In this document: positions 1-6,197 of the stretch, in pieces
Position numbering within the stretch: position 1 is the first letter of the stretch
Layout: each line of letters starts with the position of its first letter
Source: CBFGTJ01 sp965651815
Lineage (GTDB): Bacteria; Actinomycetota; Acidimicrobiia; Acidimicrobiales; Microtrichaceae
Length of the DNA: 14,581 bases
Assembly: GCA_965651815.1 (NCBI GenBank)
Contig: CBFGTJ010000070.1
Location: 1 to 14,581 of the forward strand
Reading direction: 5' to 3'
Program-made: the position numbers and the translations under genes
The notes under the pieces: generated by a model
The model's input: the letters and a program-made list of their open reading frames with translations, nothing else
What the model was told of the DNA's origin: nothing
Databases searched by the model: none

Positions 1-29
1 CAGCTCCGAGGCCCCGAGCGGCTGAGCCG

Positions 30-335
30 TCAGGCGGTCTCGTCGGCCGGGGCGGGGCCCGGGTCGAAGCGCTCGGGTGAGACCGCGGCCCGGATCTCCG
101 CAGCGGCCCGCTCCCCGCCGGTGCCCTCCGCGGCGATCCGCTCGATCGTCTCGATCGCCGTGTCGACCGCGGCCAGGTCGGCCTCGAGCTGGTCGAGGAG
201 CCCGTCGTCAGCCGCAGGCCCGCCGGTGGGAGCCGACCCGTCGGTGGGAGCCGACCCGTCGGAGGGCACGGCCTCGGCGGTGTGTGCCGGCTCATCCGTG
301 TGCGGGGGTGCGAACGGGTCGGGTGCGTCGATCAC
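30..335 (-). CDS. Small acidic hypothetical protein, 101 aa
   Basis: I do not recognise this gene. The GTG start at 335 is chosen because a TAGCCT box lies exactly 7 nt upstream, as in other leaderless genes of this window, and there is no ribosome-binding site. The first 45 residues are low-complexity, rich in Pro, Asp, Ala and Thr, and include a perfect tandem DGSAPT repeat. Residues 46-80 look like an amphipathic helix or coiled coil (LLDQLEADLAAVDTAIETIE). The tail is Pro/Ala-rich. There is no signal peptide or membrane segment. The helical part faintly recalls the coiled coil of TraR/DksA-type proteins, but the zinc-finger cysteines are absent, so that assignment is speculative. It diverges from the membrane-anchored gene at 378. 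Frame and promoter make it likely to be real. Confidence 0.6.
   Translation of the reverse strand: MIDAPDPFAPPHTDEPAHTAEAVPSDGSAPTDGSAPTGGPAADDGLLDQLEADLAAVDTAIETIERIAAEGTGGERAAAEIRAAVSPERFDPGPAPADETA
225..260. repeat. Perfect tandem 18-bp repeat, two copies
   Basis: Two identical 18-bp units, GGTGGGAGCCGACCCGTC, lie head to tail at 225-242 and 243-260, followed by a partial third unit. They sit inside the minus-strand gene at 30-335 and encode the doubled DGSAPT peptide in its disordered N-terminal region. The unit is a multiple of three, so copy-number change would keep the frame. Confidence 0.85.
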
Positions 336-342
336 GGCGCCG

Positions 343-348
343 AGGCTA
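343..348 (-). promoter_or_regulatory. Leaderless -10 box TAGCCT
   Basis: TAGCCT on the minus strand is followed by exactly 7 nt and then the GTG start at 335. That spacing places the transcription start at the start codon. The same arrangement precedes the genes starting at 4200 and 11139. It shares a 42-bp gap with a candidate plus-strand promoter (TACGAT at 363-368). Confidence 0.55.
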
Positions 349-362
349 CCGGCCGTTGCCGT

Positions 363-368
363 TACGAT
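363..368 (+). promoter_or_regulatory. Candidate -10 box TACGAT
   Basis: TACGAT fits the actinobacterial TANNNT -10 pattern and lies 9 nt before the GTG at 378, which would give a nearly leaderless transcript. A weak purine stretch (CGGAGAG) lies between box and start, so a short leader with some ribosome binding is also possible. Confidence 0.4.
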
Positions 369-377
369 CGGAGAGCC

Positions 378-821
378 GTGGCTGCTCCCCCGCCAGCTGT
401 ACCGCTCCCCGCCGCGCTCCTCGCCGACATCCAGGCCGGCGTGATGCTGCGCTCGTTCGTGATCGCGCTGGTCATCGTGGCGCCGTTCTGGTGGGTGCTG
501 CGCAAGCGGATCGCGGCACGCCGCACGCCCCCACCGGTCGAGGCACCACCCGCCGAGGCGTCCCCACCCACGCTGGAGGCGGTGATCGACGAGATCACCC
601 GCATGGGTGCGGAGGGCCGAGCGCGCAGCGACGCCCGCCTCACGGTGCGGGTCCCGCACGGCGCGACGATCGGCGGCGACCCGGCGCCTCCGGAGGTGGT
701 CGACGCGATCGTGCGCGACGCGCTCTCGCGCTCGGGGCTGGTGCCGACCGCCGAGCTCGACACCGGCACGGCGCGGGTGATCGAGTGCCGGCCGAAGGCG
801 ACGAGCAGCGCGGCCGACTGA
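378..821 (+). CDS. Small single-pass membrane protein, unknown function, 147 aa
   Basis: I do not recognise the family. From the GTG at 378 the protein has a Pro/Ala-rich start and one hydrophobic helix (MLRSFVIALVIVAPFWWVL, about residues 23-41). A basic stop-transfer stretch (RKRIAARR), a Pro-rich linker and a soluble domain of about 95 residues follow (EAVIDEITRMG, then VRVPHGATIGG). The charge pattern suggests that the C-terminal domain is cytoplasmic. The frame is open further upstream to 282, but that part would overlap the divergent gene at 30-335 and its promoter, so I take 378. GTG 441 or ATG 444, just before the helix, is an alternative. It ends 48 bp before the convergent stop of the TPM-like gene. 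Confidence 0.6.
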   Translation: MAAPPPAVPLPAALLADIQAGVMLRSFVIALVIVAPFWWVLRKRIAARRTPPPVEAPPAEASPPTLEAVIDEITRMGAEGRARSDARLTVRVPHGATIGGDPAPPEVVDAIVRDALSRSGLVPTAELDTGTARVIECRPKATSSAAD

Positions 822-868
822 GCCCGGGCTGCGTCCACCGGGTTGCCTCCACCGGGCTCCCCGGCCGG

Positions 869-2266
869 TCAGAGGCCCCGGCCGGCCCGGCCGCCGCCAC
901 CGAGGCTGCGCCCCGCACGCCCACCGCCGAACCCACCGAACCCGCCGCGGCCGAAGCCGCCCCTGCCGATCCCGCCGCCGAAGCCGCCCATCGGCCCGCC
1001 GAACCCGCCGATCCACGGCCCGCGGCGCCGCCGGCCGCCGAACCCGCCCATGAGGACGCCGCCGATCACCAGCGACGACAGCACCCTGCCGAGGTCGAGG
1101 CCCTCACCACCGGCGGCCCGGGGTGCCGCGGCGGCGGGCACCTTCCGCCCGCCGACCTCGACCATGCGGGTGGGCGGCTGCTCGCCCTTGGCGAGGAGCG
1201 CGGCGCAGTTGCGGCACACGCCGACGGTCCCCGTGCCCATGGCGCTGCGCAGCTCGACCTGCTCGGTGCCGGCGCCGTGGGTCGGGTCGAAGAAGCACGC
1301 CGCCGGCCCCTCCGGGGGTCGTTCGGGTTCGGGTCGCCCGTCGAGGATCGCCTCGATCGCCGCGACCTCCCAACGCGCGTCGTCCATGCGGTCCTGGAGC
1401 GCCTCGAGCTGCGGCAGCGTGGTGGCGGCCCCGACCTGCTCGCGCACCTCGGCGTAGGTGCGGTTCACCTCCGCGAACCGTTGGCGGACGTCGGGCTCCG
1501 CGATCCGGACCCGGTCGTCGAGGGCGAGGATGGAGTCGGCCACCGCGCTGACCTGCTCGGCGATCTCACGCCGTGACGCCTCGATCTGACGGGCGAGGCG
1601 CGTGCGGCTGCTGCGGTTCGCCCGCCACATCAGGAAGAGCGCGCCGCCGGCGAGTAGCACGACGATGCCGCCGGTGACGAGCAGCCCGCTCGGGCGCCCC
1701 GTGCCGATCGTGCCGGCGTCGCCCAGGTCCCCGGGCAGGCCACGGAGGTCCTTGCCGGTCGTGGCCGAGTACAGCGCGGCGAAGCCGGCGGCGGGGTGGG
1801 AGCGCAGGCGGTCCGCGGCCCGGTCGATGCCCCGGTCGAGCGCCGAGTTGTCGTGCACGAGGCTCATGACGCCGACCTCGGGCGAGGGACCGCCGGCGAG
1901 CACCACGACCGTGTCGATCGGGGAGCCCCGGGACCGCAGCTCGCCGAGGAGCTCCTCGGCGTGGATCGTGGAGCCGGCGGGCGGGGGCGCGGCGAGCGCG
2001 ACCAGGCCCCAACGGTCACCGGCGTCCGCGATCGCGGCGACGACCTCGGCGACCTCGTCGGGGTCCGCGCCCGAGCCCTCCTCGACGTAGGCGCCGGTGG
2101 CGTCGAGCGCCCCCACCACGTCGCCCTGCCCGCCCGCCTGCGACCCGCGCGCGGCGACGGGCGGGGCGGCGCCGAGCACCGCGACCAGCAGCACCGCGAG
2201 CACCGCGGCGAGCACACCCAGCGCCGCCGGGGCGGGCCGTCGACGACGCCGCCTGCAGCGGGTCAC
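869..2266 (-). CDS. TPM-like membrane protein with Cys motif and glycine-rich tail, 465 aa
   Basis: This resembles actinobacterial YgcG-like proteins carrying a TPM fold, a domain family seen in envelope-associated and photosystem-repair proteins. Function here is unknown. It has an Arg-rich N-terminus with a signal peptide or first helix (about residues 15-35), a TPM-like exported domain (about 50-185) and a second helix (about 194-213). A charged, probably coiled-coil region follows (about 218-300), then a possible metal site made of CFFDPTHG (Cys324) and CRNC (351-354), and finally a tail of GGFGG-type repeats from about 404 to the end. The GTG at 2266 is preferred over the one at 2272 because GGAGGG lies 5 nt before it, whereas 2272 overlaps that ribosome-binding site. 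It diverges from the DUF3039 gene. Membrane topology is inferred; the TPM assignment is moderately sure. Confidence 0.75.
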   Translation of the reverse strand: MTRCRRRRRRPAPAALGVLAAVLAVLLVAVLGAAPPVAARGSQAGGQGDVVGALDATGAYVEEGSGADPDEVAEVVAAIADAGDRWGLVALAAPPPAGSTIHAEELLGELRSRGSPIDTVVVLAGGPSPEVGVMSLVHDNSALDRGIDRAADRLRSHPAAGFAALYSATTGKDLRGLPGDLGDAGTIGTGRPSGLLVTGGIVVLLAGGALFLMWRANRSSRTRLARQIEASRREIAEQVSAVADSILALDDRVRIAEPDVRQRFAEVNRTYAEVREQVGAATTLPQLEALQDRMDDARWEVAAIEAILDGRPEPERPPEGPAACFFDPTHGAGTEQVELRSAMGTGTVGVCRNCAALLAKGEQPPTRMVEVGGRKVPAAAAPRAAGGEGLDLGRVLSSLVIGGVLMGGFGGRRRRGPWIGGFGGPMGGFGGGIGRGGFGRGGFGGFGGGRAGRSLGGGGRAGRGL

Positions 2267-2349
2267 GTGCACCCTCCGGGGGCTGGACCGGTTCGCCGTG
2301 GGACGTACAGCATGGTCAGTACCTCCCCAGCGATCCGACGGAGTACGCC

Positions 2350-2664
2350 GTGAGCACGACGCCGACCATGAGCATGCAGCCGACGGTGCTGGAGCCCAGC
2401 ACGCCGACGATCACGCAGACCGACGAGGACACCGAGACCGGTGACGGCCCGGTCGCCCACATCGTCAAGACGAAGCCGGGCGAGGACGCTGCGGCCAAGG
2501 TGCTCGCCGCCCGGATCGAGGGCACCCCGCTCGAGGCGCTGTGCGGTCACACCTGGGTGCCGAGCCGGGACCCGAAGCAGCTGCCGGTGTGCCGGAAGTG
2601 CAAGGAGGTCTACCAGCTGTACCGGGAGTTCAACGACGGGCTGGACGAGACCCCGCGCATGTGA
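2350..2664 (+). CDS. DUF3039 family protein, 104 aa
   Basis: This small soluble protein belongs to a conserved actinobacterial family of unknown function. After a Thr/Pro-rich, probably disordered N-terminus (residues 1-33) comes the typical core: AHIVKTKPGEDAAAKVLAARIEGTPLEALCGHTWVP, then PVCRKCKEVYQLY. The cysteines of CGHTWVP and CRKC suggest a small zinc-binding site, which is inference. The GTG at 2350 has a GGAG ribosome-binding site 6 nt upstream (2340-2343). Length and core fit the family. It stands alone, divergent from the TPM-like gene and convergent with the thiolase-like gene, with a GC hairpin between the two stops. Confidence 0.88.
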   Translation: MSTTPTMSMQPTVLEPSTPTITQTDEDTETGDGPVAHIVKTKPGEDAAAKVLAARIEGTPLEALCGHTWVPSRDPKQLPVCRKCKEVYQLYREFNDGLDETPRM

Positions 2665-2674
2665 CTCCCGGGGT

Positions 2675-2697
2675 GCGCCCGCCCCGCCCGCGGGCGC
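2675..2697. terminator. GC hairpin between convergent genes
   Basis: GCGCCCG (2675-2681) pairs with CGGGCGC (2691-2697) across a 9-nt loop. It fills the gap between the DUF3039 stop and the thiolase-like stop, so it could terminate in both directions. There is no T tract, which is common for actinobacterial terminators. Confidence 0.45.
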
Positions 2698-4200
2698 TCA
2701 CCCCAGCGTGCAGGTCGCGCCGCGCAGCACGACCGGCGCGCCGACGAGCTCGGGCCCGTCGCCGACGCCGCGGGCGAGCAGGTCCCGGTCGTCGCTGGTG
2801 CCGACCCAGCGCCGTCCGTCGTCGAGGTCGGCGACCACGAACGCACACGCCGGCGCGGACCCGTCGTAGGTGACCGTGTAGGTCGCCACCCGTGCCGGCC
2901 CCTCCGCGTCGCCGCACACCTCCTTCGTCGCGGTGGCGGCCGTGGCCTCCCCGGCGAGGTCGGCGACCACCGGCTCCCCCTCCCCCGGGTCGGTCGACCA
3001 GACGGTGAGGCCCGGCTTGGTCAGCAGACCCGAGACGGTGGTGACCATCCCCAGCGTGCCGGGCTCGTCGCGCACGGCCCGCACGACCTCGGCGGTCGCC
3101 TGGTAGGTGAAGTTGTTGAACGGCCCGCCGGCGAAGGCCATGCCGCCCGTGACGGTCGGCGTGCCGTCGAGCGGCAGGCCCAGCTCGCGCTGTTGCACCC
3201 GCACCGCGGAGGGGAAGCAGCTGTAGAGCTCGACGTGCTCGACCCGGTCGAGCGGGCGGCCCAGGTGGTGCGCCGCGGCGTCGGCGAGGACCCGCATCGC
3301 CGGCCACCGGTGGAGCTCGGTGCGGCGGCTCAGCGACACCGACGCGGAGGACTCGAGCACGACGCGGGGCACGACCCACCGCTCGGGTGGCACCCCGGCG
3401 GCGCGGGCGGTGCCGGCGGAGCACAGCAGCAGCGCCCCCGCCTGGTCGACGCCCCACTGGGTGCTGTGCCACTTCGCGTACGGGAACGCGAGCGGCCGGT
3501 TGCCCTCCCCGGCCACCCGCAGCCACGCGGCGTCCCGGGGCTCGCGGAACGCGGCGCGCGGGTTGTGCTGCGCCACCTCGTTGCACCGGGCCCACAGCGC
3601 GGCGACCTCGTCGAGGTGCTCGTCCACCGTCCGGCCCTCCGCGGCGCGGAGCGCGTTCTCGATGCACGCGTACTGGGCCACCGGGTCCCACAGGCCGGCG
3701 GCGATCTCGGGTTCGGCCATGAGCTCGCCCTCGGGGCGCCACCGCTCGTCGGGCTCGGCGCCGGGCTGCTCCACCTCCGCAGCCGCGCGCCCGGAGCGTT
3801 CGAGCCGCTGGCGCGTCGCCTTGGCCTCGCCTCCGACGACCAGCGCCGCGTCGAGCTCGCCGCGGCGGATGCGCTCGACCGCGACCCGGATCGGGGTGCA
3901 CTGCGGCACCCCGACCTCCACCAGCACGGTGCGAGCTCGGCCCAACCCCAGCCGGTCCGCGAGGAGCCGACCCGGATCCGGGTGCGACCAGGTCCCCTGG
4001 GGGACCGCCACCACGCCGATCGCCGAGCGCAGCACGCCCAGCCCCGCCGCGGTGGGGTCCGCGTCGCCGAGCGCCGCCGTGGCCGCCTCCACCATCAGGT
4101 CGACCGGCTCGGGATCGTCCGCCGCGGGGCCGTCGCGGTGCGCGGTGCCCACACCGACGAGCACCGGCGCACGGTCACCGAGGCGCTCGAGCTCCGACAT
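2698..4200 (-). CDS. SCP2-thiolase-like protein type 1 (acetyl-CoA acetyltransferase-like), 500 aa
   Basis: This is a thiolase-superfamily protein, probably acting on or binding acyl-CoA in the cytoplasm. It resembles mycobacterial proteins annotated as acetyl-CoA acetyltransferase (Rv0914c, MsTLP1). A nucleophile-like cysteine is in VPQCTP (Cys101). ELYSCFPSAV (325-333) occupies the place of a second thiolase loop. GGMAFAGGPFNNF (352-364) replaces the GHP catalytic-His motif of classical thiolases. Residues from about 420 to 500 form the extra C-terminal domain typical of type 1 thiolase-like proteins, with YTVTYDG, a stretch of acidic residues and RRWVGTSDD. Because the GHP motif is missing, true thiolase activity is doubtful. 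The start is the ATG at 4200, 7 nt after a TAGCGT box. The frame stays open upstream to 5385, but that part is antisense to the DUF2804 gene and not real. Confidence 0.85.
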   Translation of the reverse strand: MSELERLGDRAPVLVGVGTAHRDGPAADDPEPVDLMVEAATAALGDADPTAAGLGVLRSAIGVVAVPQGTWSHPDPGRLLADRLGLGRARTVLVEVGVPQCTPIRVAVERIRRGELDAALVVGGEAKATRQRLERSGRAAAEVEQPGAEPDERWRPEGELMAEPEIAAGLWDPVAQYACIENALRAAEGRTVDEHLDEVAALWARCNEVAQHNPRAAFREPRDAAWLRVAGEGNRPLAFPYAKWHSTQWGVDQAGALLLCSAGTARAAGVPPERWVVPRVVLESSASVSLSRRTELHRWPAMRVLADAAAHHLGRPLDRVEHVELYSCFPSAVRVQQRELGLPLDGTPTVTGGMAFAGGPFNNFTYQATAEVVRAVRDEPGTLGMVTTVSGLLTKPGLTVWSTDPGEGEPVVADLAGEATAATATKEVCGDAEGPARVATYTVTYDGSAPACAFVVADLDDGRRWVGTSDDRDLLARGVGDGPELVGAPVVLRGATCTLG

Positions 4201-4207
4201 GGACCGC

Positions 4208-4213
4208 ACGCTA
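4208..4213 (-). promoter_or_regulatory. Leaderless -10 box TAGCGT
   Basis: TAGCGT is followed by 7 nt and the ATG at 4200, with no ribosome-binding site between them. The hexamer and spacing are identical to those before the gene starting at 11139, which supports a shared leaderless promoter type. Confidence 0.6.
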
Positions 4214-4258
4214 GCCACGGCCCGCCGCGGCGCCGACGACCACGGACCGCACGTGTGA

Positions 4259-4280
4259 CCGGTGGGCGGCGGCCCACCGG
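4259..4280. promoter_or_regulatory. 22-bp inverted repeat in a divergent promoter region
   Basis: CCGGTGGGC (4259-4267) and GCCCACCGG (4272-4280) form a perfect 9-bp inverted repeat with loop GGCG. It lies between the divergent starts at 4200 and 4303. It ends 22 bp before the DUF2804 GTG, near where the -35 region of a leaderless transcript would lie. It could be an operator or, if transcribed, a hairpin. Confidence 0.4.
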
Positions 4281-4302
4281 GCGGCGTGCTTGACTGCTCC
4301 CC

Positions 4303-5379
4303 GTGGAGCCCACCCATGAGCCGGAGCTGACCGCACCGGTCGACCTCTGCACCCCCGACGGCACCCGACTGAACCCGGCGGCCAGGGGCTGGTCGCGCAT
4401 CCCGCTGCACCGGGCGAACCTCCGGGGCCGTTGGGGGCGGACCAAGCGGTGGGACTACTGGGCGATCCTCGCCGGCGACCTCGCCATCGGCCTCGTGTAC
4501 GCGGACGTCGACTACCTCGGCCTCGCGTCGGTGTGGTGGGGCGACCTGGCCACGGGGCGGACCGGCGGCGTCGACCGGGCCGTGCCGGGCGCGATCGGCT
4601 TCCACCTCCCCGACCACCCGGGGACCGTGCCGCTTCGCCACCGCGACCGCCGGCTCGAGCTCGAGCTGTTCGACGACGGGCCGGGCCCCGGCGCGGACCC
4701 CCGGGCGCGGGCGAACCGCGCGGTCACCACCCGCCTGCGGGGCCGCTGGACCGAGCGGGACGGCCGCGCGGCCGAGCTGGACGTGCAGGTCCACCGCGCG
4801 GCCGGGCAGGAGTCGCTCAACGTGGTGATCCCGTGGGACGACCGGCGGTTCAACTTCACGACGAAGGCGCAGGCGCTGCCCGCGGAGGGCGTCCTGCGGT
4901 TGGGGTCCGAGGAGCGGCGCATCGGAGGTGACGCCGGGCCCGCGTGGGGCGTGCTCGACGTCGGCCGGGGCAGGTGGCCCTACTCGACCCGCTGGAACTG
5001 GGGCGGGGGCGCCGGCGTCGCGGACACCGGCGCGGTCGTCGGCATCCAGGTCGGCGGCAAGTGGACCGAGGGCACCGGCTTCACCGAGAACGGCGTGCTG
5101 GTCGACGGCCGCCTGCACAAGGTCGGCCGCGAGCTCGAGTGGTCGTACTCCTGGGACCGGCCGATGGACCCGTGGACCGTCCGCGACCCCGGCGGCGCGC
5201 TCGAGCTCACGCTGACCCCGCGGCTCGACAAGCACGGCCGCACCGACGCCGGGGTGCTGCGCACCGAGGTGCACCAGGTCTTCGGCACCTGGTCCGGCTG
5301 GGTGCTCGACGAGGACGGGGGCCGGCACGTGCTCGACGGTGCCCAGGGGTTCGCCGAGGAGTCGCGCTCCCGCTGGTGA
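4303..5379 (+). CDS. DUF2804 domain-containing protein, 358 aa
   Basis: This belongs to DUF2804, a family of roughly 330-360 residue proteins of unknown biochemical function. Recognisable parts are the N-terminal LCTPDGTRLNPAARGWSR, then RWDYWAILAGDLAIGLVYAD and YLGLASVWWGD. The C-terminal half has DVGRGRWPYSTRWNWGGG, TGFTENGVLVDGRLHKVG and a long run of beta-strand-like segments ending in VHQVFGTWSGWV. There is no signal peptide or membrane segment, so it is probably cytoplasmic, and its full length fits the family. The GTG at 4303 has no ribosome-binding site and may be leaderless, but the hexamer 7 nt upstream is TTGACT rather than TANNNT. It is divergent from the thiolase-like gene. The DsbA-like gene follows after 81 bp, possibly co-transcribed, though that gene has its own operator-like site. 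Confidence 0.87.
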   Translation: MEPTHEPELTAPVDLCTPDGTRLNPAARGWSRIPLHRANLRGRWGRTKRWDYWAILAGDLAIGLVYADVDYLGLASVWWGDLATGRTGGVDRAVPGAIGFHLPDHPGTVPLRHRDRRLELELFDDGPGPGADPRARANRAVTTRLRGRWTERDGRAAELDVQVHRAAGQESLNVVIPWDDRRFNFTTKAQALPAEGVLRLGSEERRIGGDAGPAWGVLDVGRGRWPYSTRWNWGGGAGVADTGAVVGIQVGGKWTEGTGFTENGVLVDGRLHKVGRELEWSYSWDRPMDPWTVRDPGGALELTLTPRLDKHGRTDAGVLRTEVHQVFGTWSGWVLDEDGGRHVLDGAQGFAEESRSRW

Positions 5380-5453
5380 CCGCACCGGCGGGACCCGCCC
5401 GTCGGGAGCGCTCGGGGTGCCGCCGGGATGAAACGCCGCGCCCGGCGGGTTGG

Positions 5454-5469
5454 GGTTGACATGTCAACC
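5454..5469. promoter_or_regulatory. 16-bp perfect palindrome over the DsbA start codon (MarR/RosR-type operator candidate)
   Basis: GGTTGACATGTCAACC is a perfect palindrome that contains the proposed ATG (5461). Its central 14 bases GTTGACATGTCAAC fit the consensus I recall for the Corynebacterium glutamicum redox regulator RosR, a MarR-family repressor (TTGTTGAYRYRTCAACWA). The outer bases differ. A repressor bound here would block transcription into the gene. No regulator gene is seen in this window. Confidence 0.55.
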
Positions 5470-6138
5470 GTAGAGTTCTTCTTCGACCCCATGTGCCCGT
5501 GGGCGTGGATCACCAGCCGGTGGGTCAGGGAGGTCGCCGACCAGCGCGGGTTGGACGTCCGTTGGCGCTTCATCTCGCTCGAGGTGCTCAACGAGGAGCA
5601 GCTCCGGCGTGACGCCGAGGCGATCGCCCGTGGCGAGGAGCCCGAGATGCCCGCCGCCTACGGACCGATCAGCCGCCTCGGCAACCGGTTCCTGCGGGTG
5701 GCCGCGGCGGTGCGCGAGCTGCACGGCAACGAGGCGGTGGGCGACTTCTACACCGCGGTCGGCGAGCAGATGCACCCCGGCGGACGCTCGAAGGAGCTGT
5801 GGGAGGGGGCGGACCCCGACGGCGTGTACGACGCGGTGCTCGCCGCGGCCGGCGTCGGCCCGGAGGTGCTCCAGGTCCTCGACGACGACCGGTGGGCGAA
5901 GATCGTGCGCGAGGAGTCCGACCTCGCGATCGAGCGCACCGGCGAGGGCGTCGGCACCCCGATCATCACCTTCGACGTCGACCGGCCCGACGAGTCGTCG
6001 CTGTTCGGCCCGGTGATCAACCGGATCCCCCGCGGCGAGGAGGCGGTGCGCCTCTGGGAGGCGGTCGAGACCGTCGCCCGCACCCCGGGGATCGCCGAGC
6101 TGAAGCGCTCGATCCGGGGTGAGCCCCGCTTCGACTGA
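5461..6138 (+). CDS. DsbA/FrnE-family thioredoxin-fold protein, mycothiol-dependent nitroreductase-like, 225 aa
   Basis: This resembles Mycobacterium Rv2466c, a cytoplasmic DsbA-fold oxidoreductase that uses mycothiol or mycoredoxin and responds to oxidative stress. The N-terminal strand FFFDPMCPWAWITSRWV carries the active site, here CPWA (Cys12, Ala15), where Rv2466c has CPWC as I recall it. The resolving cysteine is therefore missing and a monothiol mechanism would be needed. The helical insertion (about residues 40-140) is followed by the cis-proline region GEGVGTPIITFDV, then FGPVINRIPRGEEAVRLWE and ELKRS near the C-terminus, all family hallmarks. I choose ATG 5461, which gives the short N-terminus usual in the family. 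ATG 5428 would add 11 basic residues. The only ribosome-binding signal is a weak GGGG. The start lies inside a palindrome that may be an operator. Confidence 0.85.
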   Translation: MSTVEFFFDPMCPWAWITSRWVREVADQRGLDVRWRFISLEVLNEEQLRRDAEAIARGEEPEMPAAYGPISRLGNRFLRVAAAVRELHGNEAVGDFYTAVGEQMHPGGRSKELWEGADPDGVYDAVLAAAGVGPEVLQVLDDDRWAKIVREESDLAIERTGEGVGTPIITFDVDRPDESSLFGPVINRIPRGEEAVRLWEAVETVARTPGIAELKRSIRGEPRFD

Positions 6139-6170
6139 GCCCACGCGCATCGAGTCCAACCAGAACGCGG

Positions 6171-6189
6171 CCGGCGACGCCGGTAGGTT
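6171..6189 (+). promoter_or_regulatory. Promoter with adjoining inverted repeat for the DUF3089 gene
   Basis: TAGGTT (6184-6189) lies 8 nt before the ATG at 6198 with no ribosome-binding site, consistent with a leaderless or nearly leaderless transcript. A 13-bp inverted repeat, CCGGCG-A-CGCCGG (6171-6183), touches the box on its upstream side. It could be a regulator site or simply GC-rich background. Confidence 0.45.
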
Positions 6190-6197
6190 CCGCTTCC

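Noticed and set aside
30..335. Possible cysteine-less TraR/DksA-like protein
   Set aside because: Only a short helical stretch is reminiscent, the zinc-finger cysteines are absent, and low-complexity sequence makes such similarity unreliable.
843..1457. A proline-rich plus-strand frame resembling a PPxP-repeat surface protein
   Set aside because: It is the exact complement of the glycine-rich tail of the minus-strand TPM-like gene, which has a ribosome-binding site, membrane segments and a family resemblance.
77..1576. A 499-residue plus-strand open frame across the first three genes
   Set aside because: It is Arg/Pro/Ala-rich and covers genes with better evidence on both strands. The Pro-rich part is the reverse reading of the GGFGG tail.
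4201..5385. An open minus-strand frame that would extend the thiolase-like protein to 895 residues
   Set aside because: It is antisense to the well-supported DUF2804 gene, its translation is Pro/Arg/Val-rich low-complexity sequence, and the ATG at 4200 has its own promoter. High GC keeps antisense frames open.
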